Below are positions 16,267-25,490 of a stretch of 45,436 bases of DNA, piece by piece. Below the pieces are notes generated by a model, which saw nothing but the letters and a program-made list of their open reading frames with translations, was not told the DNA's origin and ran no database searches. Every line of letters starts with the position of its first letter. Positions within the stretch are counted from its first letter, which is position 1. The translations under genes were made by a program, and so were the position numbers. This DNA is from Sulfurimonas sp. (GTDB lineage Bacteria > Campylobacterota > Campylobacteria > Campylobacterales > Sulfurimonadaceae), in assembly GCA_016744115.1 (NCBI GenBank), contig JADGEZ010000011.1, positions 1 to 45,436 of the forward strand, written 5' to 3'.

Positions 16267-17292
16267 TTAAACTTCCCTAATCCAACCACCACCAATCAAT
16301 TTGTCATCATCATAAAATACGGCTGCTTGACCCATTGCAACTCCCAATACACTTTCTTGTAAGCTTACAGTTGCCTTGTCTTGCTCAATTTTTACATGAC
16401 ACTTAACAGCCTTTGTTCTATACCTCAACTTTACAGTAGTAGTAAACTCTTTTCTATCATCAAACATATTTAAATTCTCTAAAATAACATTGGAACAAGC
16501 CAACTCTTCTTTTTTTCCTACAACTATTTGATTTTTTTGAGCATCTATACTCAACACAAAGTGGGGATCGTGTGCCCCTTTTACTGTGAAACCTTTGCGT
16601 TTTCCTATTGTATAATGCATATAGCCCTTATGTTCACCCACTACATTTCCATCTTTATCTAATACATCTCCGACATTATCAACATTTACATGTTTTTTTA
16701 ATACATCTGTATAAGAGCTTTCTACAAAACATATTTCACTTGATTCTGCTTGAGAAGCAAAGGATTCTAAGCCTTTAATAGAGTTAGCCATCTCTTTAAT
16801 ATCTCGTTTATGTTTACTTCCTAAAGGAAACATCAACCTTGGTAGAATCTCTCTCTGCACATAAAATAAAAAGTAACTTTGATCTTTAGTGTCATCCTCA
16901 GCTTGATAAAAATACTTTCCATCTGTTTTAATATAATGCCCAGTCGCTAAATAATCTGCATTAATACTATCAGCAAATTTTAGCATCTCTCCAAACTTCA
17001 AATTTCTATTGCATAAGGCACAAGGATTGGGAGTTTTTCCCTGTGAATAAGTATCTATAAAGGGTTGAAAAACTTCTTTATTAAATACCTCTTGTAAATC
17101 TAATACATGGAGCTTTATACCTACAAAATCTGCCGCTTTTTGAGCTCTTTTTAAATGAATCTCATGATAACCTAGTTTTGAATGGAGTTTCATATATAGA
17201 CCCTCTACTTCATAACCATCTTTTTTGAGCAGTAAACTTGTTACAGTAGAATCAACTCCCCCACTCATCCCTACTAAAATTTTTTTACTCAT
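16267..17292 (-). CDS. mnmA: tRNA-specific 2-thiouridylase MnmA
   Basis: The 341-residue enzyme puts sulfur on U34 of tRNAs for Lys, Glu and Gln. The PP-loop GMSGGVDST (8-16) binds ATP. The catalytic Cys is C94 in the NPCALCNRN motif, and the persulfide Cys is C188 in SSEICF. A TGHY motif sits at 117-120. It overlaps the LOG-family gene by 8 nt and is last in the flagellar run. Confidence 0.95.
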   Translation of the reverse strand: MSKKILVGMSGGVDSTVTSLLLKKDGYEVEGLYMKLHSKLGYHEIHLKRAQKAADFVGIKLHVLDLQEVFNKEVFQPFIDTYSQGKTPNPCALCNRNLKFGEMLKFADSINADYLATGHYIKTDGKYFYQAEDDTKDQSYFLFYVQREILPRLMFPLGSKHKRDIKEMANSIKGLESFASQAESSEICFVESSYTDVLKKHVNVDNVGDVLDKDGNVVGEHKGYMHYTIGKRKGFTVKGAHDPHFVLSIDAQKNQIVVGKKEELACSNVILENLNMFDDRKEFTTTVKLRYRTKAVKCHVKIEQDKATVSLQESVLGVAMGQAAVFYDDDKLIGGGWIREV

Positions 17293-18040
17293 TTATTTTA
17301 CACTCCCTTGGACTTGACAATGATTTAAAGTATGTAGTTTCTTCTAAACCTACTTCTTTTAAAACACTTATTTGATCTTCTAAAGATTTTTCTATCTCTT
17401 GGACTATACATTCTAAATTGTCTGTTAATCTGATAATTTGTAAATCATCTGCATCAATCATATTTTCTTTTACTAGTTTATTTTCTATAAATTCCATTAA
17501 AGGCTTATAAAATTCAACACCAATTACAAAGATTTTTACTCCTGTAATTTTTCTAGTTTGTATCAAGGTTAAGGCTTCAAACAATTCATCTAAAGTTCCA
17601 AAACCACCAGGAAGAATTACATACGCCATAGAGTATTTTACTAACATCACTTTTCTTGAGAAAAAATAATCAAAATTTAACTCTTTACTTGTATATTTAT
17701 TTGTTATTTGTTCAAAAGGAAGATCAATATTTAAGCCTATTGATTCTATATCTTTGTTTGTATATGCACCTTTATTTGCAGCTTCCATAATCCCTGGTCC
17801 ACCACCAGTTATAATGTTAAATCCACGATTTGCTAGCATGCTTGAGAGTTTTTGAGCTTCTTTATAATAGACATTATCTTTATCAGTTCTAGCACTTCCA
17901 AAGATTGTAACAGATGGACCTAATTCGCCCAACTCATCAAAACCCTTTACAAAGTCTGCAATAATTTTAAAAACACTCCAAACATCAGCTGATTTAATAT
18001 CTTTGACATATTTTTTTGTTAAATCGGCTTTATTTTTCAA
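17285..18040 (-). CDS. LOG-family protein (TIGR00730, Rossmann fold)
   Basis: The 251-residue protein carries the family marks GGGPGIMEAANKGA (about 78-91) and PGGFGTLDELFEALT (about 142-156). LOG proteins are phosphoribohydrolases that cut nucleotide 5'-monophosphates (cytokinin-type in plants); some bacterial members act on AMP-like substrates. The substrate here is not visible. It follows fliY by 1 nt and overlaps mnmA by 8 nt. The conserved catalytic Arg and Glu of the motifs appear intact. Confidence 0.88.
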   Translation of the reverse strand: MKNKADLTKKYVKDIKSADVWSVFKIIADFVKGFDELGELGPSVTIFGSARTDKDNVYYKEAQKLSSMLANRGFNIITGGGPGIMEAANKGAYTNKDIESIGLNIDLPFEQITNKYTSKELNFDYFFSRKVMLVKYSMAYVILPGGFGTLDELFEALTLIQTRKITGVKIFVIGVEFYKPLMEFIENKLVKENMIDADDLQIIRLTDNLECIVQEIEKSLEDQISVLKEVGLEETTYFKSLSSPRECKINE

Positions 18041-18041
18041 G

Positions 18042-18902
18042 CTAATCTCTCAACTGTGTTAATCTATCTTTTTTTGAACCTATGGATGTAATTTGCACAC
18101 CAAAATTTCCATCTACTATAACTACTTCCCCTAAGGCAATAACATTGTTATCTACTAAAATTTCTAATGGGTCATTGGCTAATTGATTGAGTTCTATTAC
18201 TGAACCTATATCCATATTTAGTACATCTTTGAGTAGCATCTTTTTTCGTCCAATCCTCACTCTAACGGGGAGTTTTACATCCATAATTAAAGCGATATTT
18301 TTCATCTCTTCATTACTCATCTCAATATCAGAACTAACTTTTTCACTTGAATCATCATCAGTAGCATCAGATTTTATTAATTTATTTGAATTACAAATAA
18401 GTGCATTTTTTAGTACTTCATCAATAATAAACATATACAAAGAATTTAAATCACCAACAACAAACTTATAAATATACATTTTAGAGAAATTTTCCAAACT
18501 AATCTCTTCTTCGGAATCTTTAAATTCTATACTCTCTATTGTAAAAGATAGAATTGGTAACTCTTTTTGAGCAGATAAAGAATTACCCATAGCACCAAAT
18601 ATATTAGAAATGATTTCTTTTGCCGCGTCGAGATCATCATCTGATATTTCTTCTCTATCACTTAACTCTTCACCCATCATAAGATCAGAAAGAGAAGCCA
18701 CTAAATTTGCTGGAAGAGCTATCATAGCTTTGGACTTAACTGCACCAGACACTGAAATATGAATCAATACAATTGGAGGAATAATATTTGATATAATGCT
18801 TAACTCTTGCTCTTCTTTTATCTCTAAAACTGGGGCTTCACCAATAAGAGCTTCTATAGTTCCTACAGTTTCTCTTTCAAATAATTTTATAAACTCACTC
18901 AT
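18042..18902 (-). CDS. fliY: Flagellar motor switch protein FliY
   Basis: The 286-residue protein has a CheC/FliM-like middle region (about 70-180) and a C-terminal SpoA/FliN domain (about 208-275; VKLPVRVRIGRKKMLLKDVL, VIALGEVVIVDGNFGVQI given as landmarks). The length matches FliY of Helicobacter and Campylobacter rather than short FliN. It is part of the flagellar C-ring on the cytoplasmic side. It starts 11 nt after fliM, as is normal in this phylum. Confidence 0.92.
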   Translation of the reverse strand: MSEFIKLFERETVGTIEALIGEAPVLEIKEEQELSIISNIIPPIVLIHISVSGAVKSKAMIALPANLVASLSDLMMGEELSDREEISDDDLDAAKEIISNIFGAMGNSLSAQKELPILSFTIESIEFKDSEEEISLENFSKMYIYKFVVGDLNSLYMFIIDEVLKNALICNSNKLIKSDATDDDSSEKVSSDIEMSNEEMKNIALIMDVKLPVRVRIGRKKMLLKDVLNMDIGSVIELNQLANDPLEILVDNNVIALGEVVIVDGNFGVQITSIGSKKDRLTQLRD

Positions 18903-18913
18903 CTATTTGTTCC

Positions 18914-19996
18914 TTACTTGTACTTTGCTTCTTCACTTATTATATCTTTTACGCCTGTTATTTTTTCATATCTTGTTTGCTCAAAATTTTCTAAAGCACG
19001 CTTAACAGCATCTTTTTCAGTATCAATTAATTGAGTTATTTGTATAGATTTTCTAAACCTTCTCAGACCTATCTCACCCTTAAATCTATCTTTTCCATCA
19101 ACACCTACTGTTATTATATCATTTGCTGCATTTGAAAGACGAAGAATATCTCCAATTTTCAATTCTAAAACATCTCCTAAGGTTAATTCAGCATCACCTA
19201 AGTTTGCTTCAACATTCACTTTTACACCACCGAGTAAAACTTGCAGTTCTGTATTTCTACTTTTTTTAGTACTTGTTTCATTAAGCATTAAATCTCTTGA
19301 TGCTAATTTTGGAAGTATTGGTTCTAGGGCTATAACAGGATAACATATATTCATCATCCCTGAACTATTGCCTATAATTATCTCCATAACAACCATTACG
19401 ACTATCTCATTTTGAGCAACAATTTGAACTACATTTGGACTTGACTCTTTTGATTCAACTATTGGGTAGACATCCATAACAGGTCCCCAAGCCTCTTTAA
19501 GTGTACTCATCATAACACGCAAAATAGTTTCAAAAAGACTTAACTCAATATCGGAAAACTCACGACTAGCATCAAAGGGTTCTCCTTTTCCACCAAGTAA
19601 TCTATCTAACATTGGAAAAGCAATAGATGGGTTAATCTCAATAACACCACTCCCATCTAAGGGTTTAACAGAAAAAACATTAAAACTAGTTGGGTTAGGC
19701 AGGGACATCAAAAACTCACCATAAGTCATTTGATCAACAGAATGAAGCTGAATTTCAACAATAGAACGCATTATTGCAGAAATTTGAGAAGCTAAAGACC
19801 TTGCCATTTTATCATGGACTCCTCGAAAGGCACGAAGTTGTTCTTTTGATACTCTATTTGGTCTCTTAAAATCGTAAAGTGTTACTTGTCTTTGGGGAAG
19901 TAAACCCTCTTCATCGGTATCAAGGACATCATCACCCTCATCATCAACAACATCTAATAAGGCATCAATCTCTTCTTGTGAAAGTATATCAGCCAT
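18914..19996 (-). CDS. fliM: Flagellar motor switch protein FliM
   Basis: The 360-residue protein begins with the CheY-P-binding peptide LSQEEIDALL (5-14), followed by the FliM middle domain (about 50-240; LYDFKRPNRVSKEQLRAF and the GG-containing LLGGKGEP region) and a C-terminal SpoA domain (about 255-330). CheY-P binding here changes motor rotation. The gene abuts fliA with no gap. Confidence 0.96.
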   Translation of the reverse strand: MADILSQEEIDALLDVVDDEGDDVLDTDEEGLLPQRQVTLYDFKRPNRVSKEQLRAFRGVHDKMARSLASQISAIMRSIVEIQLHSVDQMTYGEFLMSLPNPTSFNVFSVKPLDGSGVIEINPSIAFPMLDRLLGGKGEPFDASREFSDIELSLFETILRVMMSTLKEAWGPVMDVYPIVESKESSPNVVQIVAQNEIVVMVVMEIIIGNSSGMMNICYPVIALEPILPKLASRDLMLNETSTKKSRNTELQVLLGGVKVNVEANLGDAELTLGDVLELKIGDILRLSNAANDIITVGVDGKDRFKGEIGLRRFRKSIQITQLIDTEKDAVKRALENFEQTRYEKITGVKDIISEEAKYK

Positions 19997-20683
19997 TTAC
20001 TCCCCTACACTTTCTTTTATCTTATGAATTATTGCCTTGTGAATTTGAGAAATTCTCGATTCTGTAATATTTAAAATTTCACTAATCTCTTTAAGTGTTA
20101 GCTCATCAAAATAGTAAAGTTGAATCACCAACTGTTCTCTTTGTTTAAAGCCTAAAAGAATAGTTTTAATCACTTCTACTAATTCTTCTTTCTCTACTAA
20201 GGCTAAAGCAACACCCTCATCACCAATATGGAGTTGATCATGTAATGGCATCACCGTATAAATGCTTGATGCTAAACGAGCGTCATGAACTTTTTCTATA
20301 GGTTCTTGTAATATTTTAGCTAATTGTTTATCTGTCGGCTCATCCTCATGACTTAATCTATACTCTTCAACAGCATAGTCAATAGCTTTGACAAGTTTAC
20401 GAGAAGATCGACTTAAAATATCTAAACTTCTAAGATAGTCAAGCATAGCCCCATACACTCTTTTTTTTGCGTATCCCCAAAAAGAATCATTTAAAGATTC
20501 GTCATACCTTCTAGCTAATTTAATTAATTCTTCTGTTCCTATTGCAGACAAATCCATAAAGTCTATAGAGCTTGGAAGTCTCTCTTTAAGTCTAAAAGCC
20601 ATCCCCCTCACAGCTGGTAAGTACTGAATAGCCAACTCGTCTTCTTTGTGCTTAATATCTTGCGTATATATGTTGTTTATCAT
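19997..20683 (-). CDS. fliA: Flagellar sigma factor FliA (sigma-28)
   Basis: The 228-residue sigma factor has region 2 (LSAIGTEELIKLARRYD, FWGYAKKRVYGAMLDYLRSLD), region 3 and region 4 with a helix-turn-helix near LTLKEISEILNITESRISQIH (about 195-215; key residues). It directs late flagellar promoters. It overlaps the small membrane protein gene by 4 nt and fliM follows directly. It is held in check by FlgM in related species; flgM is not in the window. Confidence 0.95.
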   Translation of the reverse strand: MINNIYTQDIKHKEDELAIQYLPAVRGMAFRLKERLPSSIDFMDLSAIGTEELIKLARRYDESLNDSFWGYAKKRVYGAMLDYLRSLDILSRSSRKLVKAIDYAVEEYRLSHEDEPTDKQLAKILQEPIEKVHDARLASSIYTVMPLHDQLHIGDEGVALALVEKEELVEVIKTILLGFKQREQLVIQLYYFDELTLKEISEILNITESRISQIHKAIIHKIKESVGE

Positions 20684-21009
20684 GTTTTAGCCACATTTTG
20701 TGAATTTATTTTAATAGCAGCATCCGTAATTTTACATGCAGAATCAATAAGTTTTTCTCTTTTATTTATCTCTTGAACAATTAAATCAAGTTCTTTTTCA
20801 TGTAAATCTCTTGGAAAAAACTGAGACTTTCCAGTTAAAGTTTTATAATACAAAGATATAATAATATGGGAAAAAAGATAAAAAAATATTGTTATAAAAA
20901 ATGTGTATGTCAATAAACCCTCAGCATCAAGAGACTTTAATACTCCAAAAATAATCCCCATAAAAAAACCTTGAACTGTAAAGAAATATACAAAATTTTC
21001 ACCTAACAT
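20680..21009 (-). CDS. Small membrane protein between flhG and fliA, unknown function
   Basis: I do not recognise a functional domain. The 109-residue product has two predicted membrane helices (about 6-24 and 34-54) and a charged cytoplasmic C-terminal half with likely coiled-coil character (about 70-90). Its place between flhG and fliA matches a small integral membrane gene in the same spot in Campylobacter jejuni. Tight spacing (17 nt after flhG, 4-nt overlap with fliA) argues for a role linked to flagellar placement or FliA control, but this is inference. Confidence 0.75.
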   Translation of the reverse strand: MLGENFVYFFTVQGFFMGIIFGVLKSLDAEGLLTYTFFITIFFYLFSHIIISLYYKTLTGKSQFFPRDLHEKELDLIVQEINKREKLIDSACKITDAAIKINSQNVAKT

Positions 21010-21026
21010 TCACTACTCCAAATACA

Positions 21027-21911
21027 TTAAAAATGTTCCATCATACGATTTACTAATCCACTTAATCCGCTTTCGTTAGCTTTAACTAGCATATTTCGTT
21101 CCAATTTGGCAAAAATTTTATTTGCAATTGTTATAATATCTTTATGCGGTGTTGAATCTGGGTGCGTTACACAAAAAAGAGATCTTTTTTTAATAGAACT
21201 TGTGACTTTAAGGTCAAAATTTACCTTACCTAGTAAATTCAATTTTAATCCAAGACCTATGTTTTTTTGAGCTACTGCTTGAATTTTACTAAAAATAGCC
21301 TGAGCCTCTTTTTCATTTTTAACTTGATTCATAATTATACTAACTTCAGCTCTTAAATTAGCAATAGTTTTAATAGCCGCATAAGCATCAGTTATTGCAG
21401 CTGGATCAGGAACCGTTACTACGATAACATCATCAGCTGCATTTAAAAACCTTTGAATATGCTTTCCTATCCCTGCCCCTGTATCTATAATCATAACATC
21501 TAACTTGTCTAAAACTTGTGCTTGTTTCATAAACCTCTCAAAAAGGGTAATATCTGAATATTGCAGTATTTCATCGCCACTTTCTCCAGGAATAAGAATC
21601 AAATTACGAGTTATTGGAATCAAAATATCAGATACTGTTGCTTCACCTTTGAGTACATGCAAAATATTTTTTTTAATTTTAACATTAAACATAACATCAA
21701 GGTTTGCTAAACCAATATCCGCGTCAAATATCCCAACATTTAAACCACTTTGGGCAAGGACATAAGCAAGATTTGAGCTTATTGTACTTTTACCAACTCC
21801 ACCTTTTCCGCTTGTTATGGCAATAAACCTAGTTTTTTTAGATTTATTTTTTTCTTGTGGAGAATTTGACGCTACAAGTTTTTCAAGTTTTTGAGCTTGA
21901 TTACCTATCAT
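21027..21911 (-). CDS. flhG: Flagellar number regulator FlhG (MinD-like ATPase)
   Basis: The 294-residue ATPase starts with NQAQKLEKL, a form of the DQAxxLR activator motif that stimulates FlhF GTPase in homologues. The deviant Walker A SGKGGVGKST is at about 33-42, followed by IFDADIGLANLDVMF and IIDTGAGIG. The C-terminal tail likely forms a membrane-binding amphipathic helix. FlhG limits the number of flagella in polar flagellates. It overlaps flhF by 4 nt. Confidence 0.94.
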   Translation of the reverse strand: MIGNQAQKLEKLVASNSPQEKNKSKKTRFIAITSGKGGVGKSTISSNLAYVLAQSGLNVGIFDADIGLANLDVMFNVKIKKNILHVLKGEATVSDILIPITRNLILIPGESGDEILQYSDITLFERFMKQAQVLDKLDVMIIDTGAGIGKHIQRFLNAADDVIVVTVPDPAAITDAYAAIKTIANLRAEVSIIMNQVKNEKEAQAIFSKIQAVAQKNIGLGLKLNLLGKVNFDLKVTSSIKKRSLFCVTHPDSTPHKDIITIANKIFAKLERNMLVKANESGLSGLVNRMMEHF

Positions 21912-23197
21912 GCTTTGCTCCTGTTAAATCCATGTAAAAGACACTCAACTAAAAAATCACTACTCGCTCTTACTAAGTCTTCTGGAACTTCTTGACCAAC
22001 AGAAAAGTAGCTAATAGGCTTTTTCGTTTCATAAGCAAGTGAGAAAATATTTCCAAATCCTCTCGTCTCATCGAGTTTTGTAAACATCATCGTATCTATA
22101 TTTAAACTAGCAAAATTTTCATAGGTTGCTTGAAGATCTTCATATTTTATAGAACTTGGAATCACTAAAATTACATCAATATTATACTCCGTGTCATTTG
22201 CCTCTAAACACTCATAGATTTTTTCTATTTTACCCTTATCATAAGGACTTGAACCCATTGTATCAATCAAAATATAATCACAGTGTCTTAGAGAATTAAG
22301 TGCCATCGAAAAATCAGCGGGATCAACTACCGTTTCAATACCTAGTTTCATCATTCTTGCATACTGCATCAACTGCTCAACTGCACCAATACGATAAGTA
22401 TCAAGTACTACAAGACCTACTGTATATTTTTTATCCATAAGATAAGAATATCTTGCTGCTAATTTTGCAATAGATGTAGTTTTTCCAACACCAGTCGGAC
22501 CAACAAGCATAATGACTTTTTTTGATCCTAAAGTTGGCATACTTTCAAGTCTTATGGGGATCATTTTACGAAGAAGTGTTTGAAAATATCTTTTTACCGT
22601 AGTTGAATTTTCTTTCATCTTATAGGGCATATGTTTGAGTGTAATTTCCATAATAGACTCTAAATGCTCATGGTTCATCCCACTTTGTGAGGCAAGTCTA
22701 TATATTTCTGAAAACTCAGGGGGTATGGTAGTTTCAATGGAAGGTGTTTTTTCCTCCCAGAACATATTTTGTATTAGCTTTACTTTATCACCAAGTTTAT
22801 GTATTTCAGATTTTATCTCTTTTAGCTCTTTTGGTGGAACTGTAGATTGAGCTGCCTTTGGTGTTGTATGATCAGGGAGTGGTTTTAGTATATCTGAGCT
22901 TAAAGATATTTGTTGTGCCTCTTTTGATATATCGAATAAAACCTCTTCACTCTCTTGCTTGAGAGTTTTTTGCTCATGTAGCGGTTTTTTAATCCCTTTA
23001 TAAGACTTAGATAAAGCTTTTTGTTTTTGAAGTTCTTTTTCTTCTATCCCTATAATAATCTCATATATAGCAGGTTTCCCCAAACCTTTCTTTTGAACTT
23101 CCCTTGTCTCGATGAGCATGCCCTCATCGCCAATCTCTAATTTTGCTTTTTTTAAAGCTTCTGATGGTGTTTGACCTGTAAAAGTTAGTACCTTCAT
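21908..23197 (-). CDS. flhF: Flagellar placement GTPase FlhF
   Basis: I start this 429-residue SRP-type GTPase at the ATG at 23197, which gives an ATGA overlap with folK, has AGAG upstream, and begins with the family's usual MKVLTFTGQTPSEAL. A start 15 codons earlier is open but would overlap folK by 49 nt. The NG domain (C-terminal half) shows MLVGPTGVGKTTSIAKLAARY (G1), DTYRIGAVEQL, LIDTMGSS and TKLDETRGFGN. FlhF marks the pole where the flagellum is built and, in this phylum, is needed for flagellar gene expression. Confidence 0.95.
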   Translation of the reverse strand: MKVLTFTGQTPSEALKKAKLEIGDEGMLIETREVQKKGLGKPAIYEIIIGIEEKELQKQKALSKSYKGIKKPLHEQKTLKQESEEVLFDISKEAQQISLSSDILKPLPDHTTPKAAQSTVPPKELKEIKSEIHKLGDKVKLIQNMFWEEKTPSIETTIPPEFSEIYRLASQSGMNHEHLESIMEITLKHMPYKMKENSTTVKRYFQTLLRKMIPIRLESMPTLGSKKVIMLVGPTGVGKTTSIAKLAARYSYLMDKKYTVGLVVLDTYRIGAVEQLMQYARMMKLGIETVVDPADFSMALNSLRHCDYILIDTMGSSPYDKGKIEKIYECLEANDTEYNIDVILVIPSSIKYEDLQATYENFASLNIDTMMFTKLDETRGFGNIFSLAYETKKPISYFSVGQEVPEDLVRASSDFLVECLLHGFNRSKA

Positions 23198-23688
23198 TTC
23201 ATACTCTCTAGGGGTATCACTACACTCTCTCTTTTGAACCAATGTTTATGAGGAATAGTAAGCGTATTTGTCTTAATCACTCTATTGTCAAAAAATATAA
23301 TATCCAAATCTAAAGTCCTCGGTGCATTTGCAAAACTTCTACGCCTTGCAAATTTATTTTCTAATCTCATTAAAAATGACAAAAATGCCATTGGCTGTAA
23401 ACTCGTTTGTAAAACTAAAATTGAGTTAAAAAAATCATCCTGTTTCATAAAACCAAATGGAGGATTTTTTAAAATCAACGAAGTTTGTAAAAGTTCGACT
23501 CTCTTATCTCTTTTTAACTCCACTAAAAGATGCTCAAACCTTCGCTTAACATCACCAATATTTCCACCTATTCCAACAGTAGCCTTATATCTAAGTTTTT
23601 TAGATTTTTTAGCAAAAGTTTTTTTTTGTCCAAAACGCAAACTTTTAAAAATACTTAAATTTATATTGAGTTTACGCTTTAAATACAT
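23194..23688 (-). CDS. folK: 6-hydroxymethyl-7,8-dihydropterin pyrophosphokinase
   Basis: The 164-residue enzyme transfers pyrophosphate from ATP to the pterin in folate synthesis. Family marks are GIGGNIGDV (about 38-46), NPPFGF and RRSFANAPRTLDLDIIFF (about 118-135), with IPHKHW near the C-terminus. The N-terminal 30 residues are basic and variable. Its start is 3 nt after the aroQ stop and its end overlaps flhF by 4 nt. This order (aroQ, folK, flhF) is common in Campylobacterota. Confidence 0.92.
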   Translation of the reverse strand: MYLKRKLNINLSIFKSLRFGQKKTFAKKSKKLRYKATVGIGGNIGDVKRRFEHLLVELKRDKRVELLQTSLILKNPPFGFMKQDDFFNSILVLQTSLQPMAFLSFLMRLENKFARRRSFANAPRTLDLDIIFFDNRVIKTNTLTIPHKHWFKRESVVIPLESMK

Positions 23689-23691
23689 CGT

Positions 23692-24162
23692 TTATTCTTG
23701 GGTAGCTTGTGCTTCTTGTGCTGCTTTTACTTCACTTATAACTTGCATAAGACCTATCATCGCTAAATGATAACCAAATGGTCCAAAACCAACAATAGAT
23801 GATGCACATACTGCTGCTATCATATTTGTTTTACGAAATTCTTCACGACGATGGATATTTGAAATATGTACTTCTATAGTTGCAATACCTACCGCAGCAA
23901 TAGCATCTCTAATTGCAATTGATGTATGTGTATAAGCGGCTGGGTTAATAATAATACCATCAACTGCACCATAACATTCTTGAATCTTATCTACAATTTC
24001 ACCCTCTAAGTTACTTTGAAAAAAATCAATTTCTGCATTATTTTGCGTAGCAAACTCTTTCATTTGTCCATGAATTTGTTCTAATTTTACTGGACCATAT
24101 ATATGTTGCTCTCGTACACCCAACATGTTTAAATTTGGACCTTGAATCACCATTATTTTCAT
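23692..24162 (-). CDS. aroQ: Type II 3-dehydroquinate dehydratase
   Basis: I start this 156-residue enzyme at the ATG at 24162, which has AAGGG 5 nt upstream and begins [17 protein letters not shown], the usual N-terminus. An ATG nine codons earlier is possible but lacks a good ribosome-binding site. The lid Tyr/Arg (NMLGVRE..IYG), [10 protein letters not shown] and [14 protein letters not shown] motifs are present. It dehydrates 3-dehydroquinate in the shikimate route, shared with aroE at 31233. It is first in the flagellar run. Confidence 0.94.
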   Translation of the reverse strand: MKIMVIQGPNLNMLGVREQHIYGPVKLEQIHGQMKEFATQNNAEIDFFQSNLEGEIVDKIQECYGAVDGIIINPAAYTHTSIAIRDAIAAVGIATIEVHISNIHRREEFRKTNMIAAVCASSIVGFGPFGYHLAMIGLMQVISEVKAAQEAQATQE

Positions 24163-24267
24163 CTTTACCCTTTTGTTTAATATATTCAAAGATTTTAAGG
24201 GCTAATTTTACCTAAATAAAGCATAATCTCTTTTAAATTTTACAAAATTAATTATAAAAGATTTACA

Positions 24268-25488
24268 ATGCAAATTATTAGTCCACATTATATCCTAATG
24301 AAAGATAGAGTTTCAACAAATTTATCCATTGCCTTTGATAAGATAATTCATAAAATCGCTCCTTATGAAGAGTTGCTAGAAGAGTTTCCAGATGCCAAAG
24401 TTACCACTTTGAGAGAAAATTCTCTTTTAATGCCAGGACTCATTAATGCTCATGTGCATCTAGAGTTTTCAGCAAATAAAACAGACTTAAGTTATGGCAA
24501 TTTTATTTCTTGGTTGCATAGTGTTATTAAAAATCGTGAAGAGTTAATCGGAGATTGCAATAACTTATGCATGACAGAAGCCATAGATAAAATGCTCTCA
24601 TCTGGAATCACCACTTTTGGAGCGATAAGTTCTCATGGACTTGATTTAGAAGTATGTGCAAATGCAAAACAAAATGTTGTGTATTTTAATGAGCTTATAG
24701 GCTCGCAAGCTACAATGGCAGATACACTCTTTAGTGATTTTTTATCTCGTCTTGATGCTTCAAAAACCATCAAAAGAGAGGGATTTTATCCAGCAGTAGC
24801 TATTCATTCGCCCTATTCTGTACATCCTATTTTAGTTAAAAAAGCTCTTGGTATAGTGAAGAATGAAAAGCTAAAACTTACAGCTCATTTTATGGAAAGT
24901 GAGGCTGAGAGAAAATGGCTAGACTCAAGTGAAGGTGATTTTAAAGATTTCTTCCAAAGTTTATTAAAACAAAACTCTTCTGTATCTGATTCAAAAGAAT
25001 TTTTAGAATACTTTAAGGGCTACAGTACGCTTTTCACACATGCAGTTCAAACAAATGATGAAGAACTTCAAACAATCTCAAATAACAATCACACTATAAT
25101 TCACTGCCCAATTTCAAACCGACTTCTTGGCAATAAAACACTAGACATACAAGCTCTCAATGATAAAAATATTAACTGGATTGTCGCTACTGATGGACTC
25201 AGTTCAAACTATGATTTAAATCTATTTGAAGAGATGAAGGTTTCCTTATTTATGCACAGTGATAGCCCTCTTTTAGAGTTTGCGAAATCTCTTATAGATG
25301 GAGTAACGATAAATGCAGCTAAAGCCTTAGGTCTCAATACTGGAGAAATAAAAGAGGGGAAAAATGCAGATATGCTTGTATTAGACTTGGAAAATGAACC
25401 AAATGAAGAATTAGCCATTCATTTAATACTACACAGATATAATGTCTCTAAAGTTTATGTCAATGGCACAATTCAAAAGGAAAATTAA
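24268..25488 (+). CDS. mqnX: 6-amino-6-deoxyfutalosine deaminase (menaquinone pathway)
   Basis: The 406-residue amidohydrolase has PGLINAHVHLEFS with metal ligands H62 and H64, AIHSPYSVHP, AHFMESEAER, THAVQTN, HCPISNRLLG and ATDGLSSNYDLNLFEEM. This set matches the Helicobacter/Campylobacter enzyme that deaminates aminofutalosine, a step of the futalosine route to menaquinone. The sppA gene beside it matches the order seen in Campylobacter jejuni. The nearest alternative is a general chlorohydrolase/TrzN-like deaminase, but context favours the quinone role. It is divergent from aroQ, with a 105-nt gap that should hold both promoters. Confidence 0.85.
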   Translation: MQIISPHYILMKDRVSTNLSIAFDKIIHKIAPYEELLEEFPDAKVTTLRENSLLMPGLINAHVHLEFSANKTDLSYGNFISWLHSVIKNREELIGDCNNLCMTEAIDKMLSSGITTFGAISSHGLDLEVCANAKQNVVYFNELIGSQATMADTLFSDFLSRLDASKTIKREGFYPAVAIHSPYSVHPILVKKALGIVKNEKLKLTAHFMESEAERKWLDSSEGDFKDFFQSLLKQNSSVSDSKEFLEYFKGYSTLFTHAVQTNDEELQTISNNNHTIIHCPISNRLLGNKTLDIQALNDKNINWIVATDGLSSNYDLNLFEEMKVSLFMHSDSPLLEFAKSLIDGVTINAAKALGLNTGEIKEGKNADMLVLDLENEPNEELAIHLILHRYNVSKVYVNGTIQKEN

Positions 25489-25490
25489 TA

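Noticed and set aside
23198-23242. 15-residue N-terminal extension of FlhF
   Set aside because: It overlaps folK by 49 nt. The ATG at 23197 gives the standard FlhF start and a 4-nt overlap.
24163-24189. Longer N-terminus for AroQ
   Set aside because: The family begins at [15 protein letters not shown], and AAGGG is placed correctly for that start only.
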